64,000 nucleotides of DNA from Acinetobacter calcoaceticus (GCF_016508255.1 NZ_JADVKT010000003.1:186001-250000), one strand, 5' to 3'. Shown: positions 34,880 to 45,459, counted from the first letter of the stretch. Notes: generated by a model from the letters alone, not told the origin. Numbers and translations are program-made.

Positions 34880-36406
34880 TTAGCCTGCCGCAGCGTCGAC
34901 TACTGGAATTTTACCAATTTTTGCTTGCCAGATTTTTGGAGCAATTGCATGAATAGATGTACCGTTTACATCAACTGCAACAGAAACAGGCATATCTTCA
35001 ACTACGAATTTGTAGATCGCTTCCATACCTAAGTCTGCAAATGCAACAACTTCAGCTTCGCGAACAGCTTTAGATACAAGGTAAGCTGCACCGCCAACTG
35101 CCATTAAGTAAGTTGCTTTGTTGTCTTTGATTGCTTCAATAGCTGTAGGACCACGTTCAGCTTTACCGATCATGCCGAACATGCCAGTGTGCTCAAGTAC
35201 TTTACGTGTGAATTTGTCCATACGTGTTGCAGTGGTAGGACCTGCTGAACCGACCACTTCATCACGAACTGGATCGACTGGACCAACGTAGTAAATGAAC
35301 TTACCTTTAAGATCAACTGGTAATTCTTCACCATTGTCGATCATTTCAACCATACGTTTGTGCGCAGCATCACGACCTGTGTACATTGTTCCGCTAAGAA
35401 GTAATGTGTCACCCGGTTTCCAAGAATCCATTTCTGCTTGAGTAATTGTATCAAGGTTTACGCGTTTAGATTGTGAAGAATCCCAAGTTACAGATGGATA
35501 GTCTTCAAGTTTTGGTGCCTGAATATGAGCTACACCTGTACCATCAAGCTGGAAGTGAGCATGACGAGTAGCAGCACAGTTAGGAATCATACCGACTGGT
35601 TTACCAGCAGCATGACATGGGTAATCTTTAATTTTAATATCAAGAACAGTTGTTAAACCACCAAGACCTTGAGCACCAATACCAAGTGCGTTTACTTTTT
35701 CAAAGATTTCGAGACGAAGTTCTTCGATTTTGTTTTCTGGCCCACGACGAAGTAATTCGTCCATGTTGATTTCTTCCATGAGTGCTTCTTTAGCAAGCAT
35801 CATGGCTTTTTCAGCAGTACCACCAATACCAATACCGAGCATACCTGGAGGACACCAGCCTGCACCCATTGTTGGAACAGTTTTAAGTACCCAGTCAACA
35901 ATTGAGTCAGACGGGTTAAGCATCGCAAGTTTAGATTTGTTTTCTGAACCGCCACCTTTAGCAGCAACAGTAATGTCTACTTTGTTACCCGGAACGAGTT
36001 TGTAGTGAATTACAGCAGGGGTATTATCTTTTGTATTTTTGCGACCAAATGCAGGGTCAGCAAGTACAGATGCACGAAGAACGTTGCTATTTTCAAGGTA
36101 ACCTTGGCGAACACCTTCATTTACTGCATCGTCTAAGCTCATTGTTAAATCAAATTTAACATCTAAGCCCACTTCAAGGAAAACGTTAACAATACCAGTA
36201 TCTTGGCAAATTGGACGATGACCTTCCGCACACATGCGAGAGTTAATTAAAATCTGTGCAATTGCATCCTTTGCAGCTTGGTTTTCTTCGCGATCATAAG
36301 CACGGCTCATCGCTTGGATAAAGTCTTGCGGGTGATAGTACGAAATAAACTGTAGGGCGTCCTTGATTGATGTAATCAAGTCATCTTGTTTGATAATCGT
36401 TGTCAT
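34880..36406 (-). CDS. fumA: Class I fumarate hydratase (4Fe-4S)
   Basis: A 508-residue class I fumarase with fused alpha and beta parts. Cluster-binding Cys residues sit in RPICQDTGIVNVF and IPNCAATRHAHF, with GAGWCPPGMLGIGIGG supplying another. The C-terminal domain holds the KFIYYVGPVDPVRDEVVGSAGPTTATRMD region. It interconverts fumarate and malate in the TCA cycle with an oxygen-sensitive 4Fe-4S cluster. The symbol fumA follows family usage; fumB is equally possible by sequence. It appears monocistronic. Confidence 0.92.
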   Translation of the reverse strand: MTTIIKQDDLITSIKDALQFISYYHPQDFIQAMSRAYDREENQAAKDAIAQILINSRMCAEGHRPICQDTGIVNVFLEVGLDVKFDLTMSLDDAVNEGVRQGYLENSNVLRASVLADPAFGRKNTKDNTPAVIHYKLVPGNKVDITVAAKGGGSENKSKLAMLNPSDSIVDWVLKTVPTMGAGWCPPGMLGIGIGGTAEKAMMLAKEALMEEINMDELLRRGPENKIEELRLEIFEKVNALGIGAQGLGGLTTVLDIKIKDYPCHAAGKPVGMIPNCAATRHAHFQLDGTGVAHIQAPKLEDYPSVTWDSSQSKRVNLDTITQAEMDSWKPGDTLLLSGTMYTGRDAAHKRMVEMIDNGEELPVDLKGKFIYYVGPVDPVRDEVVGSAGPTTATRMDKFTRKVLEHTGMFGMIGKAERGPTAIEAIKDNKATYLMAVGGAAYLVSKAVREAEVVAFADLGMEAIYKFVVEDMPVSVAVDVNGTSIHAIAPKIWQAKIGKIPVVDAAAG

Positions 36407-36581
36407 ACCAGAAAATCTCTTGAGCGGGCTGTTAGCTAGCGGGCTAAATTATATGATAAAAAGATAGCGTTGTGGGAGATTGGTTGATCTTTTGACCGAA
36501 AGTCGCATAAGACGATGTGGAATTTATTTAAATGCGAGAAAAAGAAAAAGTCTTTATTTTTTAGTACCTAAAATAAAAAAA

Positions 36582-36606
36582 GCCATTTGAGCGGACATCA
36601 AATGGC
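36582..36606 (-). terminator. Terminator of ackA-pta
   Basis: A 9-bp perfect stem (GCCATTTGA / TCAAATGGC) with a 7-base loop, followed on the minus strand by TTTTTTT, lies 30 bases past the pta stop. Confidence 0.85.
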
Positions 36607-36635
36607 GAGAGGTAGAACTGGATAAAATTTATTAA

Positions 36636-38780
36636 TTATTTGGCAGCAGCTTGCTGTTCTGCCTGAATTGCGGTTAATGCAATGGTAAAGACAATGTCAT
36701 CGACCAATGCACCACGAGACAAATCATTTACGGGTTTGTTTAGGCCTTGCAGCATTGGCCCAACACTTACAACATTCGCAGCACGTTGTACCGCTTTATA
36801 GGTGGTATTACCCGTATTTAGGTCTGGAAAAATAAATACATTGGCACGGCCAGCAACGCGTGAGTCAGGTGCTTTTTGACGTCCTACACTTTCAACGGAG
36901 GCAGCATCGTATTGAAGCGGACCATCAATAAGTAAATCAGGGCGACGTTGCTGAGCAATTTGAGTTGCTTGCTGTACTTTTTCAACATCTGCACCTGTTC
37001 CAGAAGTACCAGTTGAGTAGCTGATCATGGCAATGCGTGGATCAATTCCAAATGCTTTTGCCGAGTCAGCAGACTGAATTGCAATTTCAGCAAGCTGGTC
37101 GGCTGTTGGGTCTGGATTAATTGCACAGTCACCGTACACATAAACTTCATCTGGTAAAAGCATAAAGAAGATAGAAGAAACCAGTGAGTACGAGGGTGCA
37201 GTTTTAATCAGCTGAAATGCTGGACGGACAGTATTTGCCGTGGTGTGTACAGCACCTGAAACCAATCCATCGACTTGGTCTAAAGCTAACATCATGGTAC
37301 CAAGTACTACGGTATCTTGAAGCTGCTCTTTTGCCTGAAGTTCGTTGATTTTACCTTTACGCAGCTCAACCATTGGTGCCACATATTGCTCGCGAATACT
37401 ATCTGGATCAACAATTGCTAAGCCGGCTGGTAACTCAATACCACGAGCTTTTGCAACATCTTGAACTGCTTCTGGTTTTGCCAGCAAAATACAGTCAGCA
37501 ATACCACGTGCCTGACAAATTGCCGCAGCTTGAATGGTACGAGGCTCATCACCTTCAGGTAATACAATTCGTTTTTTCGCAGCAATCGATTTTTGTACAA
37601 GCTCATGACGAAAAGCCGATGGCGATAGGCGAGGGGTAGCGGCATTGTTACTGTGCTGCTTAAGCCATTCGACATCAATATGACTTGAAACAAATCGAGT
37701 GACTTGCTCAGCACGTTCCGTATCGTCTATTGGAATTTCATTGCCAAAATCAGATAAGCGCTGCGCAGTTTCCAATGTATTTAAACGGGTATGTAAAATT
37801 GGTAAACCTTGTTTAATCGCACTTTGACAAAATTCTAAAAGCTCAGATGCTGGTGCTTCTCGTTCCGTAAGAACCAAGCCCGCCAACGGGATACCATTAC
37901 TGGTTGCCAAACTACTTGCAAGTAAAACGTCGGTACGTTCAGAAGCACTAATAATCAGCTCGCCAGCAATGAACTTATTTAGCTCATATTCAATGTTTGA
38001 AGCAATTAAACTTGAATGCAAAATACGACGTGTTTTAGCTTCACCTTGATGTACCCATTGCCCATCAATGACATTCGCAATATCGAGTGTTCTAGGAACA
38101 CTTAGCGTATTACTAAATGGGACTAGGCCTATAATAGGTAAGTCGTTTGAACCGAAATAACGATTATATTTTTGCAACTCAGTTGTAAATTTTGCGATAT
38201 CTTCAGTCGGACGTAATGATGGATCAAACGCAACTGGAATTTGTGCTGTCTCTTCAGTTAAACCACGTGTACGCATAAAGAGTACGCCGGCAGTACGGTT
38301 TGAAGCCGCACCACCAAACTGGCGCAAGTGAGCATCTACTTTCTCTGCGGTTTTTTTAGGATTTTGAATATCTGCGGTGCTGACTAAAACGACCTCTGCA
38401 TCAAGCGCTTGTGCAAGGCTCGCGTTAAGCTCACTGGCAAAATGGTCTTGTCCATTCGGCAATAAACCTTCCACAATAATGACATCATGATTTGCGGCAA
38501 CACTGCGATGTAGGCTAACAGCTTCTTCGAGTAATTCATCTACTTCCCCGGCGGCAATAAGCTGAGTTAACTTTTCATGCGAAATAGATTGAACCGTTTT
38601 ACTTTGAAATAAATGACCAAATAATGAAGTTGTTCGGTCAAGATGCTCTTGGTCTTCTTGAGAAAATGGTTTTAAAAAGCCTGCTTTAATCCCGTTGCAA
38701 TCAAGTGCGTAAATCATGCCTAAACAGGCAGAGGTTAAGCCAACCCCTTCGCCTGTAGGAATCAATAAAATTGTATTCAT
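36636..38780 (-). CDS. pta: Phosphate acetyltransferase
   Basis: A 714-residue long-form Pta. The N-terminal P-loop-like domain (NTILLIPTGEGVGLTSACLG) and a DRTGG regulatory domain precede the C-terminal catalytic domain at about 390-710 (RIVLPEGDEPRTIQAA, ISYSTGTSGTGADVEKV, FPDLNTGNTTYKAVQRAANV). It interconverts acetyl-CoA plus phosphate with acetyl phosphate. It lies 45 bases downstream of ackA, forming the acetate overflow/uptake operon ackA-pta. Confidence 0.96.
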   Translation of the reverse strand: MNTILLIPTGEGVGLTSACLGMIYALDCNGIKAGFLKPFSQEDQEHLDRTTSLFGHLFQSKTVQSISHEKLTQLIAAGEVDELLEEAVSLHRSVAANHDVIIVEGLLPNGQDHFASELNASLAQALDAEVVLVSTADIQNPKKTAEKVDAHLRQFGGAASNRTAGVLFMRTRGLTEETAQIPVAFDPSLRPTEDIAKFTTELQKYNRYFGSNDLPIIGLVPFSNTLSVPRTLDIANVIDGQWVHQGEAKTRRILHSSLIASNIEYELNKFIAGELIISASERTDVLLASSLATSNGIPLAGLVLTEREAPASELLEFCQSAIKQGLPILHTRLNTLETAQRLSDFGNEIPIDDTERAEQVTRFVSSHIDVEWLKQHSNNAATPRLSPSAFRHELVQKSIAAKKRIVLPEGDEPRTIQAAAICQARGIADCILLAKPEAVQDVAKARGIELPAGLAIVDPDSIREQYVAPMVELRKGKINELQAKEQLQDTVVLGTMMLALDQVDGLVSGAVHTTANTVRPAFQLIKTAPSYSLVSSIFFMLLPDEVYVYGDCAINPDPTADQLAEIAIQSADSAKAFGIDPRIAMISYSTGTSGTGADVEKVQQATQIAQQRRPDLLIDGPLQYDAASVESVGRQKAPDSRVAGRANVFIFPDLNTGNTTYKAVQRAANVVSVGPMLQGLNKPVNDLSRGALVDDIVFTIALTAIQAEQQAAAK

Positions 38781-38825
38781 ATCAGCCTATAAATAAATGA
38801 GTATCAAGTTTTCGCGAAGATCTGA

Positions 38826-40028
38826 TTAAGCAAGGCTTGCTACAGATGCGGTATTTTCTGCTGCTTCAACAACCTGACGAGTTTCTTTAGCAATTCGACC
38901 TTCTTCGTCTGTTGGAATGACCCAAATTTGTGGGCCTGTTCCATTGTCGATTCGACCTTCTGTGCCACGTTTTAAGTTGTTGTTTTTATCTTTATCAAGC
39001 TCTAAACCAAAGTGAGGTAAATAAGCTAAAGTTTTTTCACGAATATAAGCTGAGTTTTCACCAATACCACCTGTGAAAATTAAACCGTCCAGAGTTGGTA
39101 ACCCACAGCTTAATGCTGCAAGTGATTTTGCAAGGCGATAACTAAAGACTTCAATTGCAAGGCTCGCATCTTCATTGCCATTTTCTGCTGCTTCAATAAC
39201 TGTACGCATGTCATTAGACAATTGTGATAAGCCAAGCAAGCCACTTTCATTATTTAAAACCTTATCAATTTTAGCCAAGTCCCAACCGAGGTTTTTCGCA
39301 AGGAAGCTATGTAAGCTTGGGTCAACGTCACCACTACGAGTTCCCATCACTACACCTTCAAGTGGAGTAAGGCCCATAGAAGTATCCATACTTTGTCCGT
39401 TCCATACCGCACAAGTTGAACTGCCGTTTCCTAAGTGTGCTGTTAACCAACCTCCCTTTTTCAGGTTGCCTGAGAGTTCACTTGCTTTGTCAGAAACATA
39501 GGCATGGCTTGTACCATGGAAGCCATAACGGCGGACATTATGGTCAGTATATAAAAACTTAGGAATTGCATAACGGTATGCATGCTCTGGCATAGTTTGG
39601 TGAAATGCAGTGTCAAATACGGCAACTTGAGGTAATTCAGGAAATAGGCGTACAGTTGCGTCAATGCCAATTAAGTGTGCAGGGTTATGAAGTGGAGCCA
39701 AAGGAGTCGCAGCACGAATACGTTCAATAATTTCAGGAGTGAGTAATTCTGCCTTGGTTAAACTGCCGCCATGGACAACACGATGTCCGATTGCTTGCGG
39801 TTTATAGTTGGCAAGACGCGCAAGTAAAGTTTCTAAAGCTTTGGCATGGTCAGCGTAAGGGATCGAAAGTTCAAGTGGTTCACCGCCTACAGTCACACCC
39901 TTAATACGGGCATCGGCTGCTCCCAAGTTTTCTGCTAAACCATAAATACGATCTTCACGACGTTCTGAAACCAGAGCATATTTAATAGATGAAGAGCCGC
40001 AATTGATAACTAATACTGATATAGCCAC
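38826..40028 (-). CDS. ackA: Acetate kinase
   Basis: A 400-residue member of the ASKHA fold. The N-terminal [15 protein letters not shown] phosphate-binding loop, [36 protein letters not shown] and FTGGIGENS are all present. It phosphorylates acetate with ATP, or the reverse, with acetyl phosphate passed to or from Pta. It is the first gene of ackA-pta, transcribed away from a long AT-rich gap it shares with the divergent edd gene. Confidence 0.97.
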   Translation of the reverse strand: MAISVLVINCGSSSIKYALVSERREDRIYGLAENLGAADARIKGVTVGGEPLELSIPYADHAKALETLLARLANYKPQAIGHRVVHGGSLTKAELLTPEIIERIRAATPLAPLHNPAHLIGIDATVRLFPELPQVAVFDTAFHQTMPEHAYRYAIPKFLYTDHNVRRYGFHGTSHAYVSDKASELSGNLKKGGWLTAHLGNGSSTCAVWNGQSMDTSMGLTPLEGVVMGTRSGDVDPSLHSFLAKNLGWDLAKIDKVLNNESGLLGLSQLSNDMRTVIEAAENGNEDASLAIEVFSYRLAKSLAALSCGLPTLDGLIFTGGIGENSAYIREKTLAYLPHFGLELDKDKNNNLKRGTEGRIDNGTGPQIWVIPTDEEGRIAKETRQVVEAAENTASVASLA

Positions 40029-40599
40029 GTTGAAATACCCACGTCCTGATTTAAAATTATTTTCCTAACTTCCTGTTCAATAGGCATTATTTCTAAATAC
40101 ACTTTGAACTGGTTGTCATGTTTTAACATGTGTTGTTTTTCTGTCCAAGATAGACTTTAGCCCATTAGACTTAAGCACTATCGACCATTAAATTATTTAT
40201 AACTAATATTTATCCAATATAAACCTTAATCACTGTATTCCTTGTTTTTTTATGCGGAGAGAAATGAGTTTTTTGTATATATTTATAAAGAATGAATTTT
40301 CATTTAATGTAATTTTCAAATATTTGGTATAAATTTTTTATGAAAAAGATGTGCTGGTATTTTAATCAAGGTTGAGGGGGATATTACAAATAATATACGT
40401 AATTGAAATTAAGTTTTAATAGTTTATATATAGGCTAAAACGAATAAATCATAAACATTTTTAATATAAAACTAAGTATAAAAAAGTCGATATCTATACA
40501 TTTCTAATGATATTTTATTACTTTGATATTATGGGAATTTTCTCATATTTATTCGTGTTTAATGTGCCTGTAAATATAGTCAAAAATAAAACCAGTCCC

Positions 40600-40618
40600 A
40601 TGTTTAAAACTTAAACAT
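40600..40618. promoter_or_regulatory. 19-bp palindrome upstream of edd, candidate operator
   Basis: ATGTTTAAAACTTAAACAT has two perfect 8-bp arms around AAC, 168 bases before the edd start. No regulator gene lies nearby, so which protein binds, if any, is unknown. The size fits LacI/GntR/IclR-type operators. Confidence 0.45.
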
Positions 40619-40711
40619 TATTTGTCTTTAATGCTGACGTCTGAAGATTACTACAGCGTTATAAGGGCTTGCATGTCGCTTTTTGCCTTAATAATATTGT
40701 TCATCCCTTTT

Positions 40712-40739
40712 CCAAATGATTGTGCAATATATCATTTGG
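40712..40739 (+). promoter_or_regulatory. Inverted repeat in the edd leader, operator or RNA hairpin
   Basis: CCAAATGAT and ATCATTTGG form a perfect 9-bp inverted repeat with a 10-base loop, followed by TCTATTTTTATTTT. It could be a 5' UTR hairpin with terminator-like features 47 bases ahead of the edd start, or a protein-binding site. Confidence 0.45.
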
Positions 40740-40785
40740 TCTATTTTTATTTTCCGGCTTATCCGGTTGTACAGGAGCGTCCAGA

Positions 40786-42633
40786 ATGGACTTGCCGAAT
40801 CCAGTATTGGCAAAAGTTACCGAGCGTGTAATCGCACGTAGTCAAAAAACTCGTTCTGCATATCTACAACGTATTGAACATGCACAAGGCAAATTTCCTG
40901 CTCGTGGCGCACTTTCATGTGCCAATCTGGCTCATGGCTTTGCGGGCATGGAAGATAATGAAAAACTAATTATTAAAGTCGGTCGTGAGCCAAATATTGG
41001 TATTGTGTCTTCATATAATGAAATGCTCTCGGCCCATGCACCTTATAAAACATTCCCTGACTTAATTAAAACAGCCGCTCGTGAAAATGGCGGTGTGGCG
41101 CAGTTTGCAGGTGGTGTACCAGCAATGTGTGACGGTATTACTCAAGGTAATGCTGGCATGGAGTTGTCATTATTTTCACGTGAAACGATTGCGATGAGTA
41201 CGGCTATCGCACTGTCTCATAACATGTTTGATGCGGCATTATGTTTGGGTGTCTGCGATAAGATTGTGCCGGGTTTACTCATTGGCGCATTGCAGTTTGG
41301 TTATTTACCAACGATTTTTGTACCTGCTGGTCCAATGTCAAGCGGTTTATCTAACGATGAAAAAGCCAAAATTCGTCAGCAGTTTGCTACAGGTCAAGTT
41401 GGACGAGATGCCTTACTAGAAGCTGAGTCAGCAGCCTATCACGGACAAGGAACTTGTACATTTTACGGTACAGCCAACAGTAACCAAATGCTGATGGAAG
41501 TGATGGGTTTACATTTGCCAAGTGCGGCTTTTGTTCATCCACATACCCCATTGCGTGATGCACTCACCGCAGAAGCTGCAATTCGTGTTCTTGATTTAAC
41601 GGTTGAGCGCGGAAACTACACACCGATTGGTCATGTCGTTGATGAGAAAGCCATTATAAACGGTATTGTGGCATTGTTAGCTACAGGTGGTTCAACCAAT
41701 CATACTTTGCACCTTATTGCGATTGCTCGCGCTGCTGGCATCTTGATTGACTGGGATGACTTCGATGAGCTGTCTGCTGTGGTTCCATTGCTCGCAAAAA
41801 TCTATCCAAATGGTAAGGCTGATGTAAACCATTTCCAAGCTGCGGGTGGCGTTGCTTTCCTCATTCGTAACTTGCTTGAAGCAGGTTTGTTGCATAACGA
41901 TGTAACGACAGTGGCTGGTAAAGGTCTACAGCATTACACCAAAGAACCAAAACTGATTGATGGCAAGCTCACTTGGGTCGATGGTGTGGTTGAAAGTCTT
42001 GATGACAAAGTCTTACGTAGCATTGATGCACCGTTTCAACCAGATGGCGGCTTACGTTTAATGCAAGGACGTTTGGGGCGTGGTGTGATCAAGATTTCTG
42101 CTGTTGCGCCTGAACATCGTAAAGTTAAAGCACCAGCAATTGTGTTTGATTCTCAAGAAGCCGTACAAGCTGCGTTTGATCGTGGAGAGTTACACCGTGA
42201 CTTTATTGCCGTTGTTCGTTTCCAAGGCGCACGTGCTAATGGTATGCCTGAATTACATCGTCTGACGCCTGTATTGGGTGTTTTACAAGATCAAGGTTTT
42301 CATGTGGCATTAGTCACTGATGGCCGTATGTCAGGTGCTTCAGGCAAAGTTCCAGCAGTGATTCATTTATCTCCAGAGGCTTTACTCAACGGTCCGATTG
42401 CTAAAGTGCAAACGGGAGATATGTTAGTGATTGATGCTGAGGCTGGCGTACTCGATGTTGAAATAGATGACGATGTATGGCAGTCACGTCCTGTTGCACA
42501 ACCTGAACATCAGGCAGAAAACGAAGTCGGCTTTGGCCGAGAATTATTTGGTGTTTTTCGTGCTGCTGCTGCGCCAGCTGAACATGGTGCATCTGTGTTT
42601 GGTGCATTGGTTGGTGAAACCATTCAACCTTAG
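40786..42633 (+). CDS. edd: Phosphogluconate dehydratase
   Basis: The protein has 615 residues from the ATG at 40786 ([20 protein letters not shown]), with AGGAG 8 bases upstream. The open frame begins 22 codons earlier, but the strong ribosome binding site sets this start. It belongs to the IlvD/Edd Fe-S dehydratase family, with [36 protein letters not shown] and [14 protein letters not shown]. It converts 6-phosphogluconate to KDPG, the first step of Entner-Doudoroff. First of edd-eda-gntT-gntK. Confidence 0.96.
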   Translation: MDLPNPVLAKVTERVIARSQKTRSAYLQRIEHAQGKFPARGALSCANLAHGFAGMEDNEKLIIKVGREPNIGIVSSYNEMLSAHAPYKTFPDLIKTAARENGGVAQFAGGVPAMCDGITQGNAGMELSLFSRETIAMSTAIALSHNMFDAALCLGVCDKIVPGLLIGALQFGYLPTIFVPAGPMSSGLSNDEKAKIRQQFATGQVGRDALLEAESAAYHGQGTCTFYGTANSNQMLMEVMGLHLPSAAFVHPHTPLRDALTAEAAIRVLDLTVERGNYTPIGHVVDEKAIINGIVALLATGGSTNHTLHLIAIARAAGILIDWDDFDELSAVVPLLAKIYPNGKADVNHFQAAGGVAFLIRNLLEAGLLHNDVTTVAGKGLQHYTKEPKLIDGKLTWVDGVVESLDDKVLRSIDAPFQPDGGLRLMQGRLGRGVIKISAVAPEHRKVKAPAIVFDSQEAVQAAFDRGELHRDFIAVVRFQGARANGMPELHRLTPVLGVLQDQGFHVALVTDGRMSGASGKVPAVIHLSPEALLNGPIAKVQTGDMLVIDAEAGVLDVEIDDDVWQSRPVAQPEHQAENEVGFGRELFGVFRAAAAPAEHGASVFGALVGETIQP

Positions 42634-42662
42634 ACTTTAATAATAATAGGAATAGAAAAGTA

Positions 42663-43292
42663 ATGATTAAGATTGAAGATGTTGTTCAATTAGGACCAGT
42701 GATTCCGGTATTGGCATTTGATTCTGCTGAACAAGGTGAACATGTATCACGTGCTTTGCACACTGGTGGTGTAAAGGTACTTGAAATTACTTTACGTACC
42801 GCTGCTGGTCTTGCCGCTATTGAGCGTGCGAGTCAACTGGCAGATGACATTGTGGTTGGGGTAGGTACGATTACCAAACCAGAACATTGTGCCCAAGCCA
42901 AAAAAGCTGGCGCCCAATTTGGTGTATCACCGGGTTTGACTAAAGATTTACATTTGGCTGCGCAAGATGCAGGTTTGCCACTTTTACCGGGTGTGATGAC
43001 ACCAAGTGATCTGATTCAAGCTATTGAATTAGGCTATGAAATTGTGAAGTTCTTTCCGGCTCAGCAAGCGGGTGGTGTCGAGATGCTAAAAGCATTCTAC
43101 GGCCCATTTCCAAACCTACGTTTTTGCCCTACAGGTGGAATTACGGCAGAGACAGCACCGGAATTTTTAAAGCAACCAAATGTGGTATGTGTGGGTGGAT
43201 CATGGTTAACGCCAAAATCTGCTGTGAACTCACAAGATTGGGCTGAAATTACTCGCTTGGCACAATTGGCTAGTCAGTTGAGAGCGGTTTAA
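42663..43292 (+). CDS. eda: KDPG aldolase (2-dehydro-3-deoxy-phosphogluconate aldolase)
   Basis: A 209-residue class I aldolase. It has PVIPVLAFDSAEQGEHVSRAL, VLEITLRTAAGL (catalytic Glu), VGVGTITKPEHCAQA, and the Schiff-base Lys in IVKFFPAQQAGG, with FCPTGGIT binding phosphate. It splits KDPG into pyruvate and glyceraldehyde 3-phosphate. It starts 29 bases after edd. A 187-base gap with short hairpins separates it from the gluconate permease. Confidence 0.97.
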   Translation: MIKIEDVVQLGPVIPVLAFDSAEQGEHVSRALHTGGVKVLEITLRTAAGLAAIERASQLADDIVVGVGTITKPEHCAQAKKAGAQFGVSPGLTKDLHLAAQDAGLPLLPGVMTPSDLIQAIELGYEIVKFFPAQQAGGVEMLKAFYGPFPNLRFCPTGGITAETAPEFLKQPNVVCVGGSWLTPKSAVNSQDWAEITRLAQLASQLRAV

Positions 43293-43479
43293 ATGTAGTA
43301 AATATTTATAAAAAATGAAGTGCGTTTGACGTGCTTCAGAGCTTATGTCGATATGGCCAGTAGTGATGCTGGTCATACCTAAATATAAAAAATTAGTGTC
43401 TCAACAGTAGGAATTATCCTGGTTGAAGACCTTTGTTTGGGCTTGGTGCCCAGATAGTTACTCCAAGGAGAAATGTCAC

Positions 43480-44838
43480 ATGGAGACCGTTCAGGGTGGC
43501 ATGTTGCTTATCTATACTGTAATCGCGATTATTGCTTTAGTTGTCATGATTGCGAAATTCAGAATTTATCCATTTCTGGTTCTTATTATTGTCTCACTTG
43601 GTTTAGCCCTAGCAGTTGGCATGCCAATGGGCGATATCGTTAAATCATATGAAGCCGGTACCGGTAAAACTTTGGGTCACCTTGCTATTGTGATCGCACT
43701 GGGAACAATGCTTGGCAAAATGATGGCCGAGTCGGGCGGTGCAGAGCGAATAGCCATTACTTTAATTAAATGGTTTGGTGAGAAAAATATTCATTGGGCC
43801 ATGATGTTTATTGCCCTTATTGTGGGACTGCCCGTATTTTTTGAAGTGGGCTTCGTACTCCTTATTCCAATTGCTTTTAACATTGCCAAGCAAACAGGTA
43901 AATCATTGTTAGTCGTGGGTTTGCCTATGGTTGCAGGGTTGTCTGTTGTGCATGGTTTGATTCCTCCACATCCAGCGGCGTTGTTAGCAGTACAAGCATA
44001 TCATGCTGATATTGGTAAAACGATTGCCTATAGCTTGTTAGTCGGGGTACCAACTGCGATTGTCGCAGGGCCGTTGTATGCGCTCTGGATCAATAAATAT
44101 GTCAAATTGCCTGAAAATAACCCGTTAGCAAAACAGTTTATTGAAGCAGATACGAATAGAACCCGTGAGCTACCAAGCTTTGGGATTACATTATTCACCA
44201 TTATGTTGCCTGTAGTATTGATGTTAGTCGGAAGTTGGGCAGATCTTTTCTTTGCACCTAAAACTTTCCCGAATGACTTACTACGTTTCATTGGTACTTC
44301 TGATATTGCCTTGCTCATTGCAGTACTGGTTAGCTTTATTACCTTTGGTACGATGCAGGGCTTTAACCGTGAGCAAATCGAAAAGTTCTGTGGTGGTTGT
44401 TTAGCTTCTATTGCCGGAATCATGTTGATTGTCGGTGCTGGTGGTGGTTTTGGAGGTATTTTGCGTGATAGCGGTATTTCTAATGAAATCGTATCTACAG
44501 CATTGAAGGCAAATTTATCGCCGTTATTGTTGGGTTGGTTGGTAGCCGCTCTCATTCGTTTGGCCACAGGTTCTGCAACGGTCGCTATGGCCACTGCTTG
44601 TAGTATTGTTGCTCCCATTGCGGCTACAGCAGGTGTCGCTGTTAGACCTGAGCTTTTAGTACTCGCCACAGGTTCTGGTTCATTAGTTTTCTCACATGTA
44701 AATGATGCGGGTTTCTGGTTAATCAAAGAATATTTCGGTATGACAGTAGGACAGACACTCAAAACTTGGTCGGTGTTAGAAACCATTATTTCGGTGTTGG
44801 GTTTATCTTTCACGCTACTTCTTAGCACTATTTTATAA
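43480..44838 (+). CDS. gntT: Gluconate:H+ symporter, GntP family
   Basis: The protein has 452 residues from the ATG at 43480 (METVQGGMLLIYTV), with CAAGGAG just upstream. The frame extends to 43423, but that extension lacks a good start. About 12-14 hydrophobic segments. GntP signatures include GTMLGKMMAESGGAERIA, GLPVFFEVGFVLLIPI, HGLIPPHPAALLA and VFSHVNDAGFWLIKEYFGM. It imports gluconate, expected from periplasmic glucose oxidation in Acinetobacter, for phosphorylation by the next gene product. gntK follows after 17 bases. Confidence 0.93.
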   Translation: METVQGGMLLIYTVIAIIALVVMIAKFRIYPFLVLIIVSLGLALAVGMPMGDIVKSYEAGTGKTLGHLAIVIALGTMLGKMMAESGGAERIAITLIKWFGEKNIHWAMMFIALIVGLPVFFEVGFVLLIPIAFNIAKQTGKSLLVVGLPMVAGLSVVHGLIPPHPAALLAVQAYHADIGKTIAYSLLVGVPTAIVAGPLYALWINKYVKLPENNPLAKQFIEADTNRTRELPSFGITLFTIMLPVVLMLVGSWADLFFAPKTFPNDLLRFIGTSDIALLIAVLVSFITFGTMQGFNREQIEKFCGGCLASIAGIMLIVGAGGGFGGILRDSGISNEIVSTALKANLSPLLLGWLVAALIRLATGSATVAMATACSIVAPIAATAGVAVRPELLVLATGSGSLVFSHVNDAGFWLIKEYFGMTVGQTLKTWSVLETIISVLGLSFTLLLSTIL

Positions 44839-44855
44839 TTAGAGGTAAGTAATCC

Positions 44856-45368
44856 ATGATCGTGATTGCAATGGGTGTCTGTGGAACAGGCAAAACACTA
44901 ATTGGCGAGTTGCTATCAGAGCAGCTAGCTTGTGAATTTCTCGATGGAGATACACTGCATTCGGCTGCGAATAAAAGCAAGATGAGTCAGGGTATTCCCT
45001 TAAATGATGAAGACCGCATGCCTTGGTTGCAAGCTATTCGTAAGGCAATTGAAGAGAAACAACAAGCAGGTGAAACCGCTGTATTTACTTGCTCTTCACT
45101 AAAGCGAGTCTACCGCGATATTTTACGTGGTCATGACCAAAACGTGCAGTTTGTCTATTTAAAAGGTTCATATGATCTGTTGCAGCAACGTCTTGCTGAG
45201 CGAGCAGGTCATTTCTTTGACCCATCATTATTGCAGACTCAACTTGATACTTTAGAAGAACCTGATGTTCATGAGGCAATTACGATTGATATCGCATTGA
45301 CACCTGAACAAATAGTTGTGGAGGTCATGCAGAAACTAGGGGTAACTGACAGTGTGTGTCGCGGTTAA
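44856..45368 (+). CDS. gntK: Gluconokinase
   Basis: A 170-residue P-loop kinase with GVCGTGKTLIGELL (Walker A), CEFLDGDTLHS, NDEDRMPWL and CSSLKRVYRDILR, the gluconokinase signatures. It phosphorylates gluconate to 6-phosphogluconate, the Edd substrate. It is the last gene of the four-gene gluconate/Entner-Doudoroff cluster. No convincing plus-strand terminator follows immediately. Confidence 0.95.
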   Translation: MIVIAMGVCGTGKTLIGELLSEQLACEFLDGDTLHSAANKSKMSQGIPLNDEDRMPWLQAIRKAIEEKQQAGETAVFTCSSLKRVYRDILRGHDQNVQFVYLKGSYDLLQQRLAERAGHFFDPSLLQTQLDTLEEPDVHEAITIDIALTPEQIVVEVMQKLGVTDSVCRG

Positions 45369-45427
45369 TCTCGGGTAGAAACAAATATACAAACAAAGCC
45401 TTGATGGCTTATAAATCAAGAAAAGTG

Positions 45428-45451
45428 AATACCGGTATTGGTACTGGTATT
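45428..45451. repeat. Palindrome and three tandem GGTATT-like hexamers before gapN
   Basis: AATACCGGTATT (45428-45439) is a perfect 12-bp palindrome. It runs into GGTATT-GGTACT-GGTATT, three near-identical hexamers at 45434-45451. They lie about 80-100 bases upstream of the GapN-like gene and could be an operator array. Confidence 0.4.
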
Positions 45452-45459
45452 TACAAAAA

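Larger units (their letters stand above)
40029..40785. promoter_or_regulatory. Long AT-rich intergenic region between ackA and edd
   Basis: I see no convincing gene in these 757 bases. The region is very AT-rich and must contain divergent promoters for ackA-pta and the edd cluster. Two palindromes near edd (40600-40618 and 40712-40739) are listed separately. A 69-codon frame at 40622-40831 runs into edd out of phase and has no ribosome binding site, so I do not accept it. Confidence 0.6.

Noticed and set aside
40622..40831. 69-codon frame upstream of and into edd
   Set aside because: Out of phase with edd, no ribosome binding site, and it spans the edd leader hairpin; treated as non-coding.
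44028..44828. 266-codon minus-strand frame antisense to gntT
   Set aside because: Complete overlap with a well-supported GntP permease; composition and lack of a start signal mark it as a shadow of the real gene.
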